Assembly: GCF_964355755.1 (NCBI RefSeq)
Contig: NC_092672.1
Location: 17,172,501 to 17,236,500 of the forward strand
Direction of reading: 5' to 3'
Length of the DNA: 64,000 nt
From: Antedon mediterranea
Lineage: Eukaryota; Echinodermata; Crinoidea; Comatulida; Antedonidae
Program-made: the position numbers and the translations under genes
Notes under the pieces: generated by a model
What the model saw: only the letters and a program-made list of their open reading frames with translations
Databases searched by the model: none
What the model was told of the DNA's origin: nothing
Shown: positions 24,433-37,100 of the stretch, piece after piece
How the letters are laid out: each line of letters opens with the position of its first letter
How positions within the stretch are numbered: position 1 is the first letter of the stretch

Positions 24433-24438
24433 TTTATT
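24433..24438 (-). promoter_or_regulatory. Poly(A) signal AATAAA of dispanin gene, copy 3
   Basis: AATAAA on the minus strand about 95 bp beyond the stop at 24534, as in the other two copies. Confidence 0.55.
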
Positions 24439-24533
24439 TTTGAAAAAAAAAAAAAACATAATCATTCAACAACAACAACGCTGTTATATATGTATTATCA
24501 AATACAAATGTTTTCAACTGCCTCTCGCTTGAA

Positions 24534-24937
24534 TCACATGATATCTTGTAACGAAGGAGGGTGAGTGGAATGATTAGGTAGACTTGAGTTCAAGGTCCAT
24601 ATGATGCAAACGACGACGATGATGATGATTCCAAACAGCAATCCTGCAATAGACCATCTCTTTGCCGATCGTGCTGATCTGGCTGCACCCTCACCGTCAC
24701 CGTAGTCGAACTTTCTCGAACTCTGTAAAAGTAAAAGAATAGAAACTAAAATAGATTAAAAAAAATTTAAAAAAAAGTGGTGATGGGATGAGGTTGTAGA
24801 GGAAATAGATTACTTACATCTACGCTGTACACGATTCCTATAATACCGAATGGAATACAGCATAATAAAGTCACGAGTATAGCTGAAATCAGGTAATTGT
24901 TAGGTCTTCTCGCCACTATACGGGAAACAGATTGCAT
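24534..24937 (-). CDS. CD225/dispanin (IFITM-like) membrane protein, copy 3
   Basis: Exons 24937-24818 and 24722-24534 with a 95-nt intron and intact GTAAGT and TTTTACAG signals; 102 aa, the same residues as copies 1 and 2. The nucleotide sequence is closer to copy 1 (ATGATATCTTG near the stop and the intron sequence), although the downstream spacer is shared with copy 2. Its divergent neighbour is both mutated and truncated, so the dispanin gene is kept intact while its partner decays. Confidence 0.85.
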
Positions 24938-25116
24938 GACAAAAGCATTCTCTTTCTCTCCAATGTACACGTACACAAATACACTCTAATCGATACTCTT
25001 ATTGCATTACGAAAAACAGCAGCGTGAACAAAAAAAAAACAAAAAAACAACGAATCATCTTCAAATGGTAGTCAACACCGCTTATTCAAGCTGGACGTTG
25101 ATTGGCTGTTTGGGTC

Positions 25117-25154
25117 TATATATACGTTAACTCGCTCACCGTGCATTCGTCAGT
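25117..25154 (+). promoter_or_regulatory. TATA/initiator promoter of the long ORF, copy 3
   Basis: TATATATA at 25117-25124 and TCAGT at 25150-25154, ahead of the ATG at 25162; same arrangement as copy 1. Confidence 0.55.
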
Positions 25155-25161
25155 AGTCATC

Positions 25162-25508
25162 ATGGATCATTGCGATATGGACATGTTTTTAGAAAACCTA
25201 TTAGCGTTCAATTCAACAGACGACGACATATTAAAGAGGGCAATGTTGGAATTGAAAACTGGTTCGACCGGGTCGAACCAGTTTTCATGGAGTACCAACA
25301 AGAAGATGATATAGCATAAGAACAACAACCACACCCATCACCACCACCACCACCGACGCCGCAAGAATCAACAAAGGCAAACACGATGATAAATGTTCGA
25401 GGCAGTCTCGGTAAACTAATTGCTTTCTGCGATGGATCTGAACATACACTAACGCAATCATACGGTCGCCATCATGCCGATAACTGTAAAACGACGCATG
25501 CGACTAGA
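25162..25508 (+). pseudogene. Truncated, mutated copy of the 524-aa gene (U3)
   Basis: Carries the same palindromic lesion (25254-25286), the same TAA (~25315) and the same 458-bp deletion junction (~25468) as the U1 copy, then ends at the satellite boundary. Only the first ~30 codons read normally. Confidence 0.88.
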
Positions 25509-25900
25509 TCTATCTCTCTCTCGCTGATCTATCTCTCTCTCGCTGATCTATCTCTCTGTAGCTGATCTATCTCTCTCTCTCGCTGATCTATCTCTCTCTC
25601 GCTGATCTATCTCTCGCTCGCTGATGATCTATCTATCTCTCTCTCGCTGATCTATCTCTCTCGCTGATCTATCTATCTCTCTGTCGCTGGTCTATCTCTC
25701 TCTCGCTGATCTATCTCTCTCGCTGATCTATCTCTCTCTCGCTGATCTATGTATCTCTCTCTCGCTGATCTATCTATCTCTCTCTCGCTGATATATCTCT
25801 CTCTCTCGCGGATCTATCTCTCTCTCACTGATCTATCTCTCTCTTGCTGATCTATCTCTCTCTCGCTGATCTATCTATCTCCCTGTCGCTGATCTATCTC
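25507..25900 (-). repeat. GATA/GAGA satellite, reverse orientation
   Basis: About 390 bp of TCTCTCTCGCTGATCTATC-type monomers, the reverse complement of the main satellite that starts at 27956. Monomers vary by (CT)n and (GATA) length. Confidence 0.95.
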
Positions 25901-26756
25901 AACAAGTTAACAAGTTTTTTCGAAAATCACAAAATGGTCTAAAACGTCTCCAAATGCGATTTGAAGCTATTCTAAGAACTTTGGTGTTTTTATGTTAACA
26001 AGTTTTTTCGAAAATCACAAAATGGTCTAAAATGTCTCCAAATGCGATTTGAAGCTATTTTAAGCACTTTGGTGTTTTTGTGTAACCAAGTTTTTTCGAA
26101 AATTACAAAAGGGTCTAAAATGTCTCAAAATGCGATTTGAAGCTATTCTAAGCACTTTTGTGTTTTTATGTTAACAAGTTTTTTCGAAAATCACAAAAGG
26201 GTCTAAAACGTCTCCAAATGCGATTTGAAGCTATTCTAAGCACTTTGGTGTTTTTATGTTAACAAGTTTTTTTCGAAAATCACAAAATGGTCTAAAATGT
26301 CTCCAAATGCGATTTGAAGCTATTCTTAGCAATTTGGTGTTTTTATGTTAAGTTTTTTCTAAAATCACAAAATGGTCTAAAACGTCTCCAAATGCGGTTT
26401 GAAGCAATTCTAAGCACTTTGGTGTTTTTATGTTAACAAGTTTTTTCGAAAATCACAAAAGGTTCTAAAATGTCTCAAAATGCGATTTGAAGCTATTCTA
26501 AGCACTTTGGTGTTTTTATGTTAACAAGTTTTTTCGAAAATCCCAAAATGGTCTAAAATGTCTCAAAATGCGATTTGAAGCTATTATAAGCACTTCGGGG
26601 TTTTTATGTTAACAAGTTTTTTTCAAAATGACAAAATGGTCTAAAACGTCTCCAAATGCAATTTTAAGCTATTCTGTACACTTTGATGTTTTTATGTCAA
26701 CAAGTTTTTTCGAAAATCACAAAATGGTCTAAAACGTCTCCAAATGCGATTTTAAC
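25901..26756 (+). repeat. 88-bp satellite array, direct orientation
   Basis: About 9.6 copies of an 88-bp monomer containing AACAAGTTTTTTCGAAAATC, AATGGTCTAAAA, CTCCAAATGCGATTTGAAGC and CACTTTGGTGTTTTTATGTT. First full starts are at 25909 and 25997, giving the 88-bp period. The monomer contains the palindrome TTTTCGAAAA. No coding potential. Confidence 0.93.
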
Positions 26757-27955
26757 ATAAACACACCAAAGTGCTAAGAATAGCTTCAAATCGCATTTGG
26801 AGACGTTTAGACCATTTTGTGATTTTCAAAAAAATTTATTAACATAAAAACACCAAAGTGGTTAGAATATCTTCAAATCGCATTTGTAGACGTTTTAGAC
26901 CATTTTGTGATTTTCGAAAAAACTTGTTAACATAAAACCACCAAAGTGCTTAGAAAAGCTTCAAATCGCATTTTGAGACATTTTAGACCTTTTTGTGATT
27001 TTCGAAAAAACTTGGTTACACAAAAACACCAAAGTGCTAAAAATAGCTTCAAATCGCATTTGGAGACATTTTAAACTATTTTGTGATTTTCGAAAAAACT
27101 TGTTAACATAAAAACATCAAAGTGGTTAAAATCACATTAGAAACCGTTTTAGACCATTTTGAGCATTTCGATGAAACTTTTCACACAAAAACATCAAAGA
27201 GCACAAAATAGCTTAATATCGTATTTAAAAACGTTTTTGACCATTTTGAGCATTTCGACAAAACTTGTTAACATAAAAACATCAAAGTGCTTAGAATAGC
27301 TTCAAATCGCATTTTGAGAAATTTTAGACCCTTTTGTGATTACCGAAAAAACTTGTTAAAATAAAAACACCAAAGTGCTAAGAATAGCTTCAAATCGCAT
27401 TTGGAGACATTTTAGACCATTTTGTGATTTTTGAAAAAACTTGTTAACATAAAAACATCAAAGTGTACACAATAGCTTCAAATCGCATTTGGAGACGTTT
27501 TAGACCATTTTGTGATTTTCGAAAAAACTTGTTACCATAAAAACACAAAAGTGCTTAGAATAGCTTCAAATCGCATTTGTAGAGGTTTTAGACCATTTTG
27601 TGATTTTCGAAAAAAATTGTTAACATAAAAACATCAAAGTGCTTAGAATAGCTTCAAATCGCATTTTGAGACATTTTAGACCCTTTTGTGATTATCGAAA
27701 AAACTTGTTAGCATTAAAACATCAAAGTGTACAGAATAACTTCAAATCGCATTTGGAGACGTTTTAGACCATTTTGTGATTTTCGAAAAAATTTGTTAAC
27801 ATAAAAACACCAAAGTGCTTAGAATAGCTTAAAATCGCATTTTGAGACGTTTTAGACCATTTTGTCATTTTCGAAAAAACTTGTTGACATAAAAACATCA
27901 AAGTGTACAGAATAGCTTCAAATCGCATTTGGAGACGTTTTAGACCCTTTTGTGA
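26757..27955 (-). repeat. 88-bp satellite array, inverted orientation
   Basis: About 13.6 copies of the same monomer on the opposite strand. At the turn, CGTCTCCAAATGCGATTT on the left can pair with its complement around 26790-26810, leaving a loop of about 35 bases. The right edge runs into the GATA satellite at TGTGATCAGCG (27951-27961), at a different monomer phase from the left edge at 25901. Confidence 0.93.
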
Positions 27956-28102
27956 TCAGCGAGAGAGCGATAGATCAGCGAGAAAGATATAGATCAGCGA
28001 GAGAGAGATATAGATCAGCGAGAAAGAGATAGATCAGTGAGAGAGAGATAGATCGGCGAGAGAGAGAGAGATATAGATCAGCGAGAGAGAGAGATAGAAA
28101 GA

Positions 28103-28149
<47 letters not shown>

Positions 28150-31100
28150 TCAGCGAGAGAGAGATAGATAGATCAGCGAGAGAGAGATAGATCAGCGAGA
28201 GAGAGATAGATAGATCAGCGAGAGAGAGAGAGATAGATCAGCGAGAGAGAGATAGATAGATCAGCGACAGAGAGATAGATCAGCGACAGAGAGATAGATA
28301 GATCAGCGAGATAGAGATAGATCAGCGAGAGAGAGATACGTCAGCGAGAGAGAGATAGATCAGCGAAAGAGAGATAGATCAGCGAGAGAGAGATAGATCA
28401 GCGACAAAGAGATAGATCAGCGAGAGAGAGATACATCAGCGACAGAGAGATAGATCAGCGAGAGAGAGATAGTTCAGCGAGAGAGAGATAGATCAGCGAG
28501 AGAGATAGATCAGCGAGAGAGAGAGATAGATCAGCGAGAGAGAGATAGATCAGCGAGAGAGAGATAGATCAGCAAGAGAGAGATAGATCAGCGAGAGAGA
28601 GATAGATCAGCGAGAGAGAGATAAGTCAGCGAGAGAGAGATAGATCAGCGAAAGAGAGATAGATTAGCGAGAGAGATAGATCAGCGACAGAGAGATAGAT
28701 CAGCGAGAGAGAGAGATAGATCAGCGACAGAGAGATAGATCAGCGAGAGAGAGATAGTTCAGCGACAGAGAGATAGATCAACGAGAGAGATAGATCAGCG
28801 AGAGAGAGATAGATCAGCGAGAGAGAGATAGATCAGCGAGAGAGAGATAGATAAGCAAGAGAAAGATAGATCAGCGAGAGAGAGATAGATCAGCGAGAGA
28901 AATAGATCAGCGAGAGAGAGAAATAGATAGATCAGCGAGAGAGAGATAGATCAGCGAGAGAGAGATAGATAGATCAGCGAGAGAGAGATAGATCAGCGAC
29001 AGAGAGATAGATAGATCAGCGAGAGAGAGATAGATCAGAGGGGGAGAGATAGATCAGCGAGAGAGAGATAGATCAGCGAGAGAGAGATAGATCAGCGAGA
29101 GAGAGATAGATCAGCGAGAGAGAGATAGATCAGCGAGAGAGAGATAGATCAGCGAGAGAGAGATAGATCAGCGAGAGAGATAGATCAGCGAGAGAGAGAG
29201 ATAGATCAGCGAGAGAGAGAGAGAGAGAGAGATAGATCAGCGAGAGAGATAGATCAGCGAGGGAGAGATAGATCAGCGAGAGAGAGAGAGAGATCAGCGA
29301 GAGAGGGATAGATCAGCGAGAGAGAGAGATAGATCAGCGAGAGAGAGATAGATCAGCGAGAGGGAGAGATAGATCAGCGAGAGAGATAGATCAGCGAGAG
29401 AGAGATAGATCAGCGAGAGAGAGATAGATCAGCGAGAGAGAGAGAGATTGATCAGGGAGAGAGAGACAGATCAGCGAGAGTGAGATAGATCAGCGAGAGA
29501 GAGATAGATCAGCGAGAGAGGGATAGATCAGCGAGAGAGAGAGATAGATCAGCGGGAGAGAGATAGATCAGCGAGAGAGAGATAGATCAGCGACAAAGAG
29601 ATAGATCAGCGAGAGAGAGATACATCAGCGACAGAGAGATAGATCAGCGAGAGAGAGATAGTTCAGCGACAGAGAGATAGATCAGCGAGAGAGATAGATC
29701 AGCGAGAGAGAGAGATAGATCAGCGAGAGAGAGATAGATCAGCGAGAGAGAGATAGATCAGCAAGAGAGAGATAGATCAGCGAGAGAGAGATAGATCAGC
29801 GAGAGAGAGATAAGTCAGCGAGAGAGAGATAGATCAGCGAAAGAGAGATAGATTAGTGAGAGAGATAGATCAGCGACAGAGAGATAGATCCGCGAGAGAG
29901 AGAGATAGATCAGCGACAGAGAGATAGATCAGCGAGAGAGAGATAGTTCAGCGACAGAGAGATAGATCAACGAGAGAGATAGATCAGCGAGAGAGAGATA
30001 GATCAGCGAGAGAGAGATAGATCAGCGAGAGAGAGATAGATAAGCAAGAGAAAGATAGATCAGCGAGAGAGAGATAGATCAGCGAGAGAAATAGATCAGC
30101 GAGAGAGAGAAATAGATAGATCAGCGAGAGAGAGATAGATCAGCGAGAGAGAGATAGATAGATCAGCGAGAGAGAGATAGATCAGCGACAGAGAGATAGA
30201 TAGATCAGCGAGAGAGAGATACATTAGCGAGAGAGAGATAGTTCAGCGAGAGAGAGATAGATCAGAGGGGGAGAGATAGATCAGCGAGAGAGAGATAGAT
30301 CAGCGAGAGAGAGATAGATCAGCGAGAGAGAGATAGATCAGCGAGAGAGAGATAGATCAGCGAGAGAGAGATAGATCAGCGAGAGAGATAGATCAGCGAG
30401 AGAGAGAGATAGATCAGCGAGAGAGAGAGAGAGAGAGATAGATCAGCGAGAGAGATAGATCAGCGAGGGAGAGATAGATCAGCGAGAGAGAGAGAGAGAG
30501 ATCAGCGAGAGAGGGATAGATCAGCGAGAGAGAGAGATAGATCAGCGAGAGAGAGATAGATCAGCGAGAGGGAGAGATAGATCAGCGAGAGAGATAGATC
30601 AGCGAGAGAGAGATAGATCAGCGAGAGAGAGAGAGATGGATCAGCGAGAGAGAGATAGATCAGCGAGAGAGAGATAGATCAGCGAGAGAGAGATAGATCA
30701 GCGAGAGAGAGATAGATCAGCGAGAGAGAGATAGATCAGCGAGAGAGATAGATCAGCGAGAGAGAGATAGATAGATCAGCGAGAGAGAGATAGATAGATC
30801 AGCGAGAGAGAGATAGATAGATCAGCGATAGAGAGATAGATCAGCGAGAGAGAGATAGATCAGCGAGAGAGAGATAGATCAGCGAGAGAGATAGATCAGC
30901 GAGAGAGAGATAGATCAGCGAGCGAGAGATAGATCAGCGAGAGAGAGAGATAGATCAGGGAGAGAGAGATAGATCAGCGAGTGTGACATAGATCAGCGAG
31001 AGAGAGATAGATCAGCGAGAGAGGGATAGATCAGCGAGAGAGAGAGATAGATCAGCGAGAGAGAGATAGATCAGCGAGAGAGAGAGATAGATCAGCAAGA

Positions 31101-34100
31101 GAGAGAGAGAGATAGATCAGCGAGAAAGATAGATCAGCGAGAGAGAGATAGATCAGCGAGAGAGAGATAGATCAGCGAGAGAGAGAGATAGATCAGCGAG
31201 AGAGAGATAGATCAGCGAGAGAGAGATATATTAGCGAGAGAGAGAGATAGATAGATCAGCGAGAGAGAGATAGATAGATCAGCGAGAGAGAGATAGATAG
31301 ATCAGCGAGAGAGAGATAGATAGATCAGCGATAGAGAGATAGATCAGCGAGAGAGAGAGATAGATCAGCGAGAGAGAGAGATACATCAGCGAGAGTGAGA
31401 TAAATCAGCGAGAGTGAGATAGATCAGCGAGAGAGAGATAGATCAGCAAGACAGATAGATCAGCGAGAGAGAGAGATAGATCAGCGAGAGAAAGATAGAT
31501 CAGCGAGAGAGAGAGATAGATCAGCGACAGAGAGATAGATAGATCAGAGACAGAGAGATATATCAGTGACAGATAGATAGATAGATCAGCGAGAGAGAGA
31601 TAGATCAGCGAGAGAGAGAGAGATAGATCAGCGAGAGAGATAGATCAGCGAGAGAGAGAGAGATAGATCAGCGAGAGAGAGATAGATCAGCGAGAGAGAG
31701 AGATAGATCAGCGAGAGAGAGATAGATCAGCGACAGAGAGATAGATCAGCGAGACAGAGATAGATCAGCGAGAGAGAGATAGATCAGAGAGAGAGAGATA
31801 GACCAGCGAGAGAAAGAGATAGGTCAGCGAGAGAGAGAGATAGATAGATCAGCGACAGAGAGATAGATCAGCGACAGAGAGATAGATAGATCAGCGATAG
31901 AGAGATAGATCAGCGAGAGAGAGATACATCAGCGAGAGTAAGATAGATTAGCGAGAGTGAGATAGATCAGCGAGAGAGAGATAGGTCAGCGAGAGAGATA
32001 GATCAGCGAGAGAGAGAGAGATAGATCAGCGAGAGAGAGAGATAGATCAGCGAGAGAAAGATAGATCAGCGAGAGAGAGAGATAGATCAGCGACAGAGAG
32101 ATAGATAGATCAGCGACAGAGAGATATATCAGTGACAGATAGATAGATAGATCATCAGCGAGAGAGAGATAGATCAGCGAGAGATAGAGAGATAGATCAG
32201 CGAGAGAGATAGATCAGCGAGAGAGAGATAGATCAGCGAGAGAGAGATAGATCAGCGAGAGAGAGAGATAGATCAGCGAGAGAGAAATAGATCAGCGAGA
32301 GAGAGATAGATCAGCGAGAGAGAGATAGATCAGCGAGAGAGAGATAGATCAGCGAGAGAGAGATAGACCAGCGAGAGAGAGATAGATCAGCGAGAGAGAG
32401 ATAGATCAGCGAGAGAGATAGATCAGCGAGAGAGAGATAGATCAGCGAGAGAGAGATAGATCAGCGAGAGAGATAGATCAGAGAGAGAGAGATAGATCAG
32501 CGAGAGAGAGATAGATCAGCAAGAGAGAGAGAGATAGATCAGCGAGAGAGAGATAGATCAGCGAGAGAGAGATAGATCAGCGAGAGAGAGAGATAGATCA
32601 GCGAGAGAGAGATAGATCAGCGAGAGAGAGATAGATCAGCGAGAGAGAGAGATAGATCAGCGAGAGAAAGAGATAGATAGATCAGCGAGAGAGAGATAGA
32701 TAGATCAGCGAGAGAGAGATAGATAGATCAGCGATAGAGTGATAGATCAGCGAGAGAGAGAGATAGATCAGCGAGAGAGAGATACATCAGCGAGAATGAG
32801 ATAGATCAGCGAGAGTGAGATAGATCAGCGAAAGAGAGATAGATCAGCAAGACAGATAGATCAGCGAGAGAGAGAGATAGATCAGCGAGAGAAAGATAGA
32901 TCAGCGAGAGAGAGAAATAGATCAGCGACAGAGAGATAGATAGATCAGAGACAGAGAGATATATCAGTGACAGATAGATAGATAGATCAGCGAGAGAGAG
33001 ATAGATCAGCGAGAGAGAGAGAAAGATAGATCAGCGAGAGAGATAGATCAGCGAGAAAGAGATAGATCAGTGAGAGAGAGAGATAGATCAGCGAGAGAGA
33101 GATAGATCAGCGAGAGAGAGAGATAGATCAGCGAGAGAGAGATAGATCAGCGAGAGAGAGATAGATCAGCGAGAGAGAGATAGATCAGCGAGAGAGAGAT
33201 ACATAAGCGAGAATGAGATAGATCAGCGAGAGTGAGATAGATCAGCGAAAGAGAGATAGATCAGCAAGACAGATAGATCAGCGAGAGAGAGAGAGATAGA
33301 TCAGCGAGAGAAAGATAGATCAGCGAGAGAGAGAAATAGATCAGCGACAGAGAGATAGATAGATCAGAGACAGAGAGATATATCAGTGACAGATAGATAG
33401 ATAGATCAGCGAGAGAGAGATAGATCAGCGAGAGAGATAGATCAGCGAGAGAGAGATAGATCAGTGAGAGAGAGAGATAGATCAGCGAGAGAGAGATAGA
33501 TCAGCGACAGAGAGATAGATCAGCGAGAAAAAGATAGATCAGCGAGAGAGAGATAGATCAGAGAGAGAGAGAGATAGACCAGCGAGAGAGAGATAGATCA
33601 GCGAGAGAGAGATAGATAGATCAGCGAGAGAGAGATAGATCAGCGAGAGAGAGAGATAGATAGATCAGCGAGAGAGAGATAGATCAGCGACAGAGAGATA
33701 GATAGATCAGCGATAGAGAGATAGATCAGCGAGAGAGAGAGATATATCAGCGAGAGAGAGATACATCAGCGAGAGTGAGATAGATTAGCGAGAGTGAGAT
33801 AGATCAGCGAGAGAGAGATAGATCAGCGAGAGAGATAGATCAGCGAGAGAGAGAGAGATAGATCAGCGAGAGAGAGAGAGAGATAGATCAGCGAGAGAAA
33901 GATAGATCAGCGAGAGAGAGAGATAGATCAGCGAAAGAGAGATAGATAGATCAGCGACAGAGAGATATATCAGTGACAGATAGAAAGATAGATCATCATC
34001 GAGAGAGAGATAGATCAGCGACAGAGAGAGAGATAGATCAGCGAGAGAGATAGATCAGCGAGAGAGAGATAGATCAGCGAGAGAGAGATAGATCAGTGAG

Positions 34101-37100
34101 AGAGAGAGATAGATCAGCGAGAGAGAGAGATAGATCAGCGAGAGAGAGATAGATCAGCGAGAGAGAGATAGATCAGCGAGAGAGAGATAGATCAGCGAGA
34201 GAGAGATAGATCAGCGAGAGAGAGATAGATCAGTGAGAGAGAGAGATAGATCAGCGAGAGAGAGATAGATCAGCGAGAGAGAGATAGATCAGCGAGAGAG
34301 AGATAGATCAGCGAGAGAGATAGATCAGCGAGAGAGAGATAGATCAGCGAGAGAGAGATAGATCAGCGAGGGAGAGATAGATCAGCAAGAGAGAGAGAGA
34401 TAGATCAGCGAGAGAGAGATAGATCAGCGAGAGAGAGATAGATCAGCGAGAGAGAGATAGATCAGCGAGAGAGAGAGATAGATCAGCGAGAGAGAGATAG
34501 ATCAGCGAGAGAGAGGGAGATCAGCGAGAGAGAGATAGATCAGCGAGAGAGAGAGAGAGATAGATAGATAAGCGAGAGAGAGATAGATAGATCAGCGATA
34601 GAGAGATAGATCAGCGAGAGAGAGAGATAGATCAGCGAGAGAGAGATACATCAGCGAGAATGAGATAGATCAGCGAGAGTGAGATAGATCAGCGAGAGAG
34701 AGATAGATCAGCAAGACAGATAGATCAGCGAGAGAGAGAGATAGATCAGCGAGAGAAAGATAGATCAGCGAGAGAGAGAGATAGATCAGCGACAGAGAGA
34801 TAGATAGATCAGAGACAGAGAGATATATCAGTGACAGATAGATAGATAGATCAGCGAGAGAGAGATAGATCAGCGAGAGAGAGAGAGATAGATCAGCGAG
34901 AGAGATAGATCAGCGAGAGAGAGAGATAGATCAGCGAGAGAGAGATAGATCAGTGAGAAAGAGAGAGATAGATCAGCGAGAGACAGATAGATCAGCGACA
35001 GAGAGATAGATCAGCGAGAGAGAGATAGATCAGCGAGAGAGAGATAGATCAGAGGAAGAGAGATAGACCAGCGAGAGAGAGATAGATCAGCGAGAGAGAG
35101 ATAGATAGATCAGCGAGAGAGAGATAGATCAGCGAGAGAGATAGATTGATCAGCGATAGAGAGATAGATCAGCGAGAGAGAGAGATAGATCAGCGAGAGA
35201 GAGATACATCAGCGAGAGTGAGATAGATTAGCGAGAGTGAGATAGATCAGCGAGAGAGAGATAGATCAGCGAGAGAGATAGATCAGCGAGAGAGATAGAT
35301 CAGCGAGAGAGAGAGATAGATCAGCGAGAGAGAGAGAGATAGATCAGCGAGAGAAAGATAGATCAGCGAGAGAGAGATAGATCAGCGACAGAGAGATAGA
35401 TAGATCAGCGACAGAGAGATATATCAGTGACAGATAGATAGATAGATAGATCATCAGCGAGAGAGAGATAGATCAGCGAGAGAGAGAGATAGATCAGCGA
35501 GAGAGATAGATCAGCGAGAGAGAGATAGATCATGAGAGAGAGATTGATCAGCGAGAGAGAGAGATAGATCAGCGAGAGAGAGATAGATCAGCGAGAGAGA
35601 GATAGATCAGCAAGAGAGAGATAGACCAGCGAGAGAGAGATAGATCAGCGAGAGAGAGATAGATCAGCGAGAGAGAGATAGATCAGCGAGAGAGATAGAT
35701 CAGCGAGAGAGAGATAGATCAGCGAGAGAGAGATAGATCAGCAAGAGAGAGATAGATCAGCGAGAGAGAGAGAGATAGATCAGCGAGAGAGAGATAGATA
35801 GATCAGCGAGAGAGAGATATATCAGCGAGAGAGAGATAGATAGATCAGCGAAAGAGAGAGATAGATAGATCAGCGAGAGAGAGATAGATAGATCAGCGAG
35901 AGAGAGATAGATCAGCGAGAGAGAGATAGATCAGCGAGAGAGAGAGAGAGAGAGATAGATCAGGGAGAGAGAGATAGATCAGCGAGAGTGAGTTAGATCA
36001 GCGAGAGAGAGATAGATCAGCGAGAGAGAGATAGATCAGCGAGAGAGGGATAGATCAGCGAGAGAGAGAGAGATAGATCAGCGAGAGAGAGATAGATCAG
36101 CAAGAGAGAGAGAGATGGATCAGCGAGAAAGAGATAGATCAGCGAGAGAGAGATAGATCAGCGAGAGAGAGAGAGATAGATCAGCGAGAGAGAGATAGAT
36201 CAGCGAGAGAGATAGATCAGCGAGAGAGAGATAGATAGATCAGCGAGAGAGAGAGAGATAGATAGATCAGCGATAGAGAGATAGATCAGCGAGAGAGAGA
36301 TAGATCAGCGAGAGAGAGATAGATCAGCGAGAGAGATAGATCAGCGAGAGATAGAGATATATCAGCGATAGAGAGAAAGATAGATCAGCAAGAGAGAGAT
36401 AGATCAGCGAGAGAGAGATAGATCAGCGAGAGAGAGATAGATCAGCGAGAGAGAGAGAGATATATCAGCGAGAGAGAGATAGATCAGCGAGAGAGAGAGA
36501 TAGATCAGAGAGAGAGAGATAGATCAGCGAGAGAGAGATAGATCAGCGAGAGAGAGAGATAGATCAGCGAGAGAGAGATAGATCAGCGAGAGAGATAGAT
36601 AGATCAGCGAGAGAGAGATAGATCAGCGAGAGAGAGATAGATCAACGAGAGAAAGATAGATCAGCGAGAGAGAGAGATAGATCAGCGAGAAAGAGATAGA
36701 TCAGCGAGAGAGAGATAGATCAGCGAGAGAGAGATAGATCAGCGAGAGAGAGATATATAGATCAGCGTAAGAGAGATTTATAGATCAGCGAGAGAGAGAT
36801 AGATAGATCAGCGAGAGAGAGATAGATCAGCGACAGAGAGATAGATAGATCAGCGAGAGAGAGAGATAGATCAGCGAGAGAGAGATAGATCAGCAAGAGA
36901 GAGAGAGATAGATCAGCGAGAGAGAGATAGATCAGCGAGAGAGAGATAGATCAGCGAGAGAGAGAGATAGATCAGCGAGAGAGAGATAGATCAGCGAGAG
37001 AGAGATAGATCAGCGAGAGAGAGATAGATCAGCGAGAGAAAGAGATAGATAGATCAGCGAGAGAGAGATAGATAGATCAGCGAGAGAGAGATAGATAGAT

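Larger units (their letters stand above)
22866..25508. repeat. Large tandem unit U3, truncated by satellite
   Basis: Same order as U1 and U2, but homology stops at CGACTAGA (25501-25508) inside the long ORF, where the CT-rich orientation of the GATA satellite starts. The overlap at the junction is only a couple of bases (GA). Confidence 0.85.

Noticed and set aside
25901-27955. Inverted 88-bp arrays as a pure fold-back assembly artefact
   Set aside because: The arms differ in length, monomer variants and edge phase, so they are not mirror copies. Long reads are still needed.
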